Assembly (NCBI GenBank): GCA_921293015.1
Contig: OV121091.1
Span: 36,316,839 to 36,380,838, forward strand
Length of the DNA: 64,000 nt
Direction of reading: 5' to 3'
DNA from: Phorcus lineatus
Taxonomy: Eukaryota > Mollusca > Gastropoda > Trochida > Trochidae
The stretch's first letter is position 1. The number at the start of each line of letters is the position of its first letter. The notes beneath the pieces were generated by a model. That model worked only from the letters and a program-made list of their open reading frames with translations, had not been told where the DNA came from and did no database searches. A program made the position numbers and the translations under genes. Below are positions 60,048 through 64,000 of this stretch, piece by piece.

Positions 60048-63000
60048 GTAAGTATGATCTTGTTTTGGTTAAATTTCAACGTTTCTTGAATAATTTTATT
60101 GTTGTTCTTCAGCCGACTGATTCAAATTATCTTTTTTCCATTAACACTTGTTCAAGATAATGATTACGATAAGTTTCTGCCATTATCATTGTCTCTGATC
60201 AAAGAAGGTTCGTGACGTCGTAGAATTGTGATGATATGAAATAAGAGCTTTTTAACTAAGTTATTAGTGATTTTAAATCATCGTCGTGCCACACAACTGC
60301 TGACATCCAGGGAATTCTGTAATATTTGATGTCAAAACGATATCTCCAAGGAGATAACCTAGATTTCACACAAGCGACGTGTCCTTATGAACAGGTTTGA
60401 TGATGGTTAAGTAGAATTGTCCAATATAAATTATTATATTGCAACATAATATGATATGTCACAACAAATATACCATTGTAAAACTTGCAATAAAACATTT
60501 TAAGTTAAAACTCTTTGAAATAACTTTTAAAATTAGTTCCGAAAATTTCAATGTACCCTGATTGTTAATTTGTCAAGGTTATCAGAACTTCATGTATTGT
60601 AATATCATTATGAATTATCTATTATTCGAAAAAAGCATTAAATTGAAACCAGCACTGCTGTAAAGCAAATATAAAGATCTTTGTTGGTTATAACTGCAAA
60701 TAAAATATGCAATAGATCATAGTTCATTAATCTCCTTTCAGCGTTTAAACGAACAGAGGTAACTCGATACCCCTTTCCCGGGCCTGGTAAGTAATCATTT
60801 AAAAAACTACTTTCAAATTGTATCATAACGTATAAATTATTGAGTTATTGATATGGCAGATGTTTGGTTAGTCAATTGCTCGAGTGTCTAAACGTTTTAA
60901 TTTATATGTAAATAACAGTAATATCATTATGATTGTTCCACTAACGTGCATTTTGAGGAATGAATGAATGAAGAATGAATTAAGTAGGTGAAACTTTCAA
61001 CAAAGAACTGTATCAAACACTTCATGTTTGTCTACCTACGGTTTGATATTCATATATTTATGACCATAATATCTGTGAAAAGATTTTAAAACGCATAACT
61101 AATAATGATTATTTACTTTTGTATTGTTTCAGAAAAAATGCGCCGTCTTCGCCACATAGCTTACTGTGCATGGTTTATAGCTTGTCTTAGAGCTTCTGTA
61201 CAGAAGGTAACCCATAAAGGAAGAGATATATGTACATAGAGAGGGCTTTCACAAGTTGATGTATATGTTTAGGTGTAAAGGGGGGTTTCTTGAAAATTTG
61301 ACGCCACTCCTTAAATTTTTACGTTTCGCAAGGAGTTCTTCAGTTTCTTAAAACACATTCCTGTTATCATGAAGGTTATCTTTTGCATTAAACCAAATGA
61401 AATTGTCTATGTTTCAAAATTGTTAGAAAGAACGTTAATTTGTGTATTTGTAAGCACAGTGATCCATTCTCGATTTAATTCATGATATGACTAAATTTTT
61501 TCTGCATTTCATTTTGAAGGAGCAAAATATTTCATCTTAAACCAGTATTAATAAACTTGGAAAAAATTATTGTCAAAATCTGTACAAAGATGAAATGCTT
61601 CAAGCTAAATTATCAAATATACATGCATATGTATGCAAGAACACACGTGTATTGTAAGTATATATATTCTTCCTTAATGTAGTAATTGCATGACCTCACG
61701 TAGATTGACTGATTTATCTTATATAGAACACACTTTAACCTTATTCTCACTCAAGATATTTACTAGATCATTGAACACTATATATCATACATTTCACCCA
61801 ACTAACCTTTTTAAATTTTGTTATTACTTTAATCTTCGCTTTTACTTACCTACCGATACACATTTCATGTTTGCACGTCACCTTGAAGAATAAGTGATTA
61901 CTAACCAAAAGAGTGTAATTATCCTGCCTATTCTTATGACATTCCCTGTTATATTTACGTTTCTCTATCAAAAAGCTGTCTTCTTTCATACATTTTACAG
62001 TAATATAATTACAAAAAATGTGAATGTGAAAATGTTCCATTTACAAAAATTTCACCAACAACTATTTTACATTTTTTCAGAGACATTTCAGAAAATATTT
62101 TCGAAAATATTCATTTGTAGAACATTTTGTTTGCATTTATAGTCAAATTAGATTTGCTTTAGTGAAACGATGCAGTTGCACCAATAGATTAATTAATGTT
62201 ATGAAATCAAAATTAAACACATGCTTCTGAACTAACATAGGGTGCATGTTCACTAAAAGCTATATTTAAGATAATTCTATTGTAATCAATAAGAATGATT
62301 TTATCCTTTCAACTGTATTTCTAATCGTAGCTAACTCGAGGATAAAAGAAAGTACACATATGTTATGCTTGTTACCTGTTCTTAGAGCATTCTAACTTAA
62401 TGTGAATCAAAATCTTGTCTACTTATTGTTTTGTTTTGGCTAACATAATCTTTATATATTTCTCAATTTGATAAAACAGTACCAGTCCTTTAACAGATTT
62501 TAATTGTGTATCGTTATACATAAAGTACATGTAGATGTGGTAAATTGTTATAAATTAAGCACTTTCAGTGAATGAATTCAAAAGTTGTAATCATTTAAAA
62601 GCTGATTTGTTTCATTTCAGAATAAGGGCAATAGGCCCAGTAGCGTTTTTCTCTTCGGGATTATCTTAAAGGAAATAGTAGCAGCTCTACACAGGTTATA
62701 TCTTAATGTGAGTATACGGAACATGTTTTAAAAAATAATCTTGGTCAAAACAAATATCTCGACTCCATTCATTATATTGAAAAAAGTAAATCCATAATAG
62801 ATAATTCTTTTTTAACAATTGTAACGTTGAAATATTGTATCATATCATTGTTGAAATATCACTTGAAACGAACTTGGTATGATGAGTGTCCTAGCAAATG
62901 AAATAAATGATATTAAGACAACGAACAGATGATTTCAGACTATCCTCAATACTAACTGTCCTTTTGCGGATCATGTCCTCGACGGGATTCGAACCAACCC

Positions 63001-63786
63001 CTCAGCATCTAACCGTACCAACAGTTTTACCATTCGATCAACAGGCCTTGTTGAGTTATTCCGGTTGAGAAGATCTACCCGGTAATGATCAATATTATGA
63101 GCATTAGTCCATATTAATCACATGCATTACATTACCGTTACCCAAATTATCCGTTTTCAGCCGACTGGGAACATCTACCCGGTGCTGGCTGACGTCATCG
63201 GTCCTAACGCCAAGGACCTGTCCTCGCTAGTGGGAGGACGGAACATCACACGAGACCAGGCTCAGCTACTGCAGATCCTCGCATACGTAGTGGAGAACCT
63301 CGTCTTTCACATCACAGAGATCATGGTGCGTCTCAACTTTCACCCCAACACATAACTCACGCTGCTCCAATCCATTGGCTAATTGAAGCTTTGTTGTATT
63401 TTGAACTTATTCAGTAGAAGTACTGCAGCTCAACTTGTTAAATAGTCAAAATAAAAAATCACCAGGAGATTACTACTGTCGATGAATGCGCTGCACTCAA
63501 TCCAAAATCTGGATCAAGGCAGGAAGACTTGAACTGCCTAGTGACGGGAACTGGTCTGAGAGTCGTTATGACTTTGTGTGTTTAAGTTAAGTTCTCGTTA
63601 ATGAAAAACGTTCCTTTCAATTAAGTATGTCAGGGTTCTGATATGAAATTGAAATCGATAACAAGAATTATGTTAATTTTTCAGCCTGCAACTGGAGTCT
63701 TAGGAACACACAAGAAAGCTGCAGTCTTCGAACTTATAAAGAATGGACAGCGTTTTCCAGACGGGTACTTCTGGCAGGTGGAACTG
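59961..63786 (+). CDS. Unrecognised protein, six internal exons, runs off the right edge
   Basis: Phase-consistent exons: 59961-60047, 60742-60786, 61133-61206, 62621-62707, 63161-63325 and 63685-63786, together 560 nt. The first starts in phase 1, so at least one upstream exon exists, and the last ends at a donor in phase 0. The start is basic and Ser-rich (FGGSRSRFKRNYKSEFPPN). The rest looks globular and mainly helical: MRRLRHIAYCAWFIACLRAS, SSVFLFGIILKEIVAALHRL, NIYPVLADVIGPNAKDLSSL, DQAQLLQILAYVVENLVFHI, and KKAAVFELIKNGQRFPDGYF. The exons are clearly coding but I do not recognise the family. The upstream partner could be the microexon ending at 54883, which also ends in phase 1. Confidence 0.8.
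60742..60786 (+). CDS. Unrecognised gene, exon b (microexon)
   Basis: 45 nt between acceptor CTCCTTTCAG and donor CCTG|GTAAGT, phase 1 to phase 1. Encodes FKRTEVTRYPFPGP. Confidence 0.7.
61133..61206 (+). CDS. Unrecognised gene, exon c
   Basis: 74 nt between acceptor GTATTGTTTCAG and donor CAGAAG|GTAACC, phase 1 to phase 0. Encodes a basic amphipathic helix, MRRLRHIAYCAWFIACLRAS. Confidence 0.78.
62621..62707 (+). CDS. Unrecognised gene, exon d
   Basis: 87 nt between acceptor TTTCATTTCAG and donor CTTAAT|GTGAGT, phase 0 to phase 0. Encodes SSVFLFGIILKEIVAALHRL. Confidence 0.78.
62955..63090 (-). mobile_element. tRNA-like SINE fragment
   Basis: On the minus strand a B-box-like GGTTCGAATCCCG lies near 62982-62994. 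An upstream tRNA-like segment (GATCGAATGGTAAAACTG) lies near 63021-63040. No target duplication was found and the limits are approximate. Confidence 0.4.
63161..63325 (+). CDS. Unrecognised gene, exon e
   Basis: 165 nt between acceptor CCGTTTTCAG and donor ATCATG|GTGCGT, phase 0 to phase 0. GC-rich compared with its surroundings, as expected of real coding sequence. Encodes PTGNIYPVLADVIGPNAKDL through VENLVFHITEIM. Confidence 0.83.
63685..63786 (+). CDS. Unrecognised gene, exon f
   Basis: 102 nt between acceptor AATTTTTCAG and donor GAACTG|GTGAGC, phase 0 to phase 0. Encodes THKKAAVFELIKNGQRFPDG, then YFWQVEL. The gene continues beyond 64000. Confidence 0.8.
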
Positions 63787-64000
63787 GTGAGCACTTGAGA
63801 ATATATCATTTTATATCAATTATATCATAATGGGTTTTCAATAGGAATAATGTACCCGAACTGAAGCTTGTTAAATCTATTTATCTTCATCAAACATATA
63901 TGACATCAAAGCATAGGTGGATTTTGAAAGACTTTGGTATCGTTAAAAAAGGAAATTATTTAAAAAATAATTTCCTTCCTGACTTACCCTTCTTGATTTG

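Overview
The window is nuclear DNA of an animal: AT-rich, with short exons split by GT-AG introns, many dispersed repeats, and clear relatives of vertebrate genes. The tRNA-derived SINEs and the many small inverted-repeat elements are of a kind I associate with molluscs, and a bivalve is my best guess. That guess rests on memory of repeat style, not on a search.

Layout, left to right. (1) At 304-1626 (+) lie the last two exons of a gene that starts left of the window; it is not recognised and ends in a poly-aspartate tail. (2) At 1927-4213 is a satellite-like array of about 44 copies of a 52-bp unit with higher-order structure. (3) At 4214-11162 is mostly non-coding DNA with a SINE (perfect 11-bp target duplication) and a TTAA-bounded MITE. 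(4) At 11163-26655 (-) is a complete WDSUB1 gene: seven WD40 repeats, SAM and U-box, built from 11 phase-consistent coding exons plus a proposed 5' leader exon, giving 506 residues. Its introns hold a Mutator-like element with a 9-bp target duplication, a nested TTAA element, and local tandem repeats. (5) At 26700-30602 is the spacer between two divergent genes. (6) At 30603-55341 (+) is a complete gene of the C21orf58/DUF4587 family with a 13-kb first intron. Its DUF4587 core exon (QNAQ motif) is duplicated in tandem. The two copies are only 32 bp apart and cannot both be used without a stop codon, so they look like mutually exclusive exons. (7) Intron 4 of that gene carries a young L1-like LINE (47618-51433) with an intact 1217-codon frame, flanked by an exceptionally long 283-bp direct repeat. 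(8) At 59961-63786 (+) are six phase-consistent exons of an unrecognised protein that continues past the right edge. They may be a separate gene or an alternative 3' part of the C21orf58-like gene.

The genes do not form an operon. WDSUB1 is expected to be a ubiquitin-ligase-type protein. The C21orf58-like protein has no established function. The most notable observations are the paired exons, the C-terminal splice choice next to them, the LINE with its giant target duplication, and an upstream ORF in WDSUB1 whose stop codon overlaps the main start codon.
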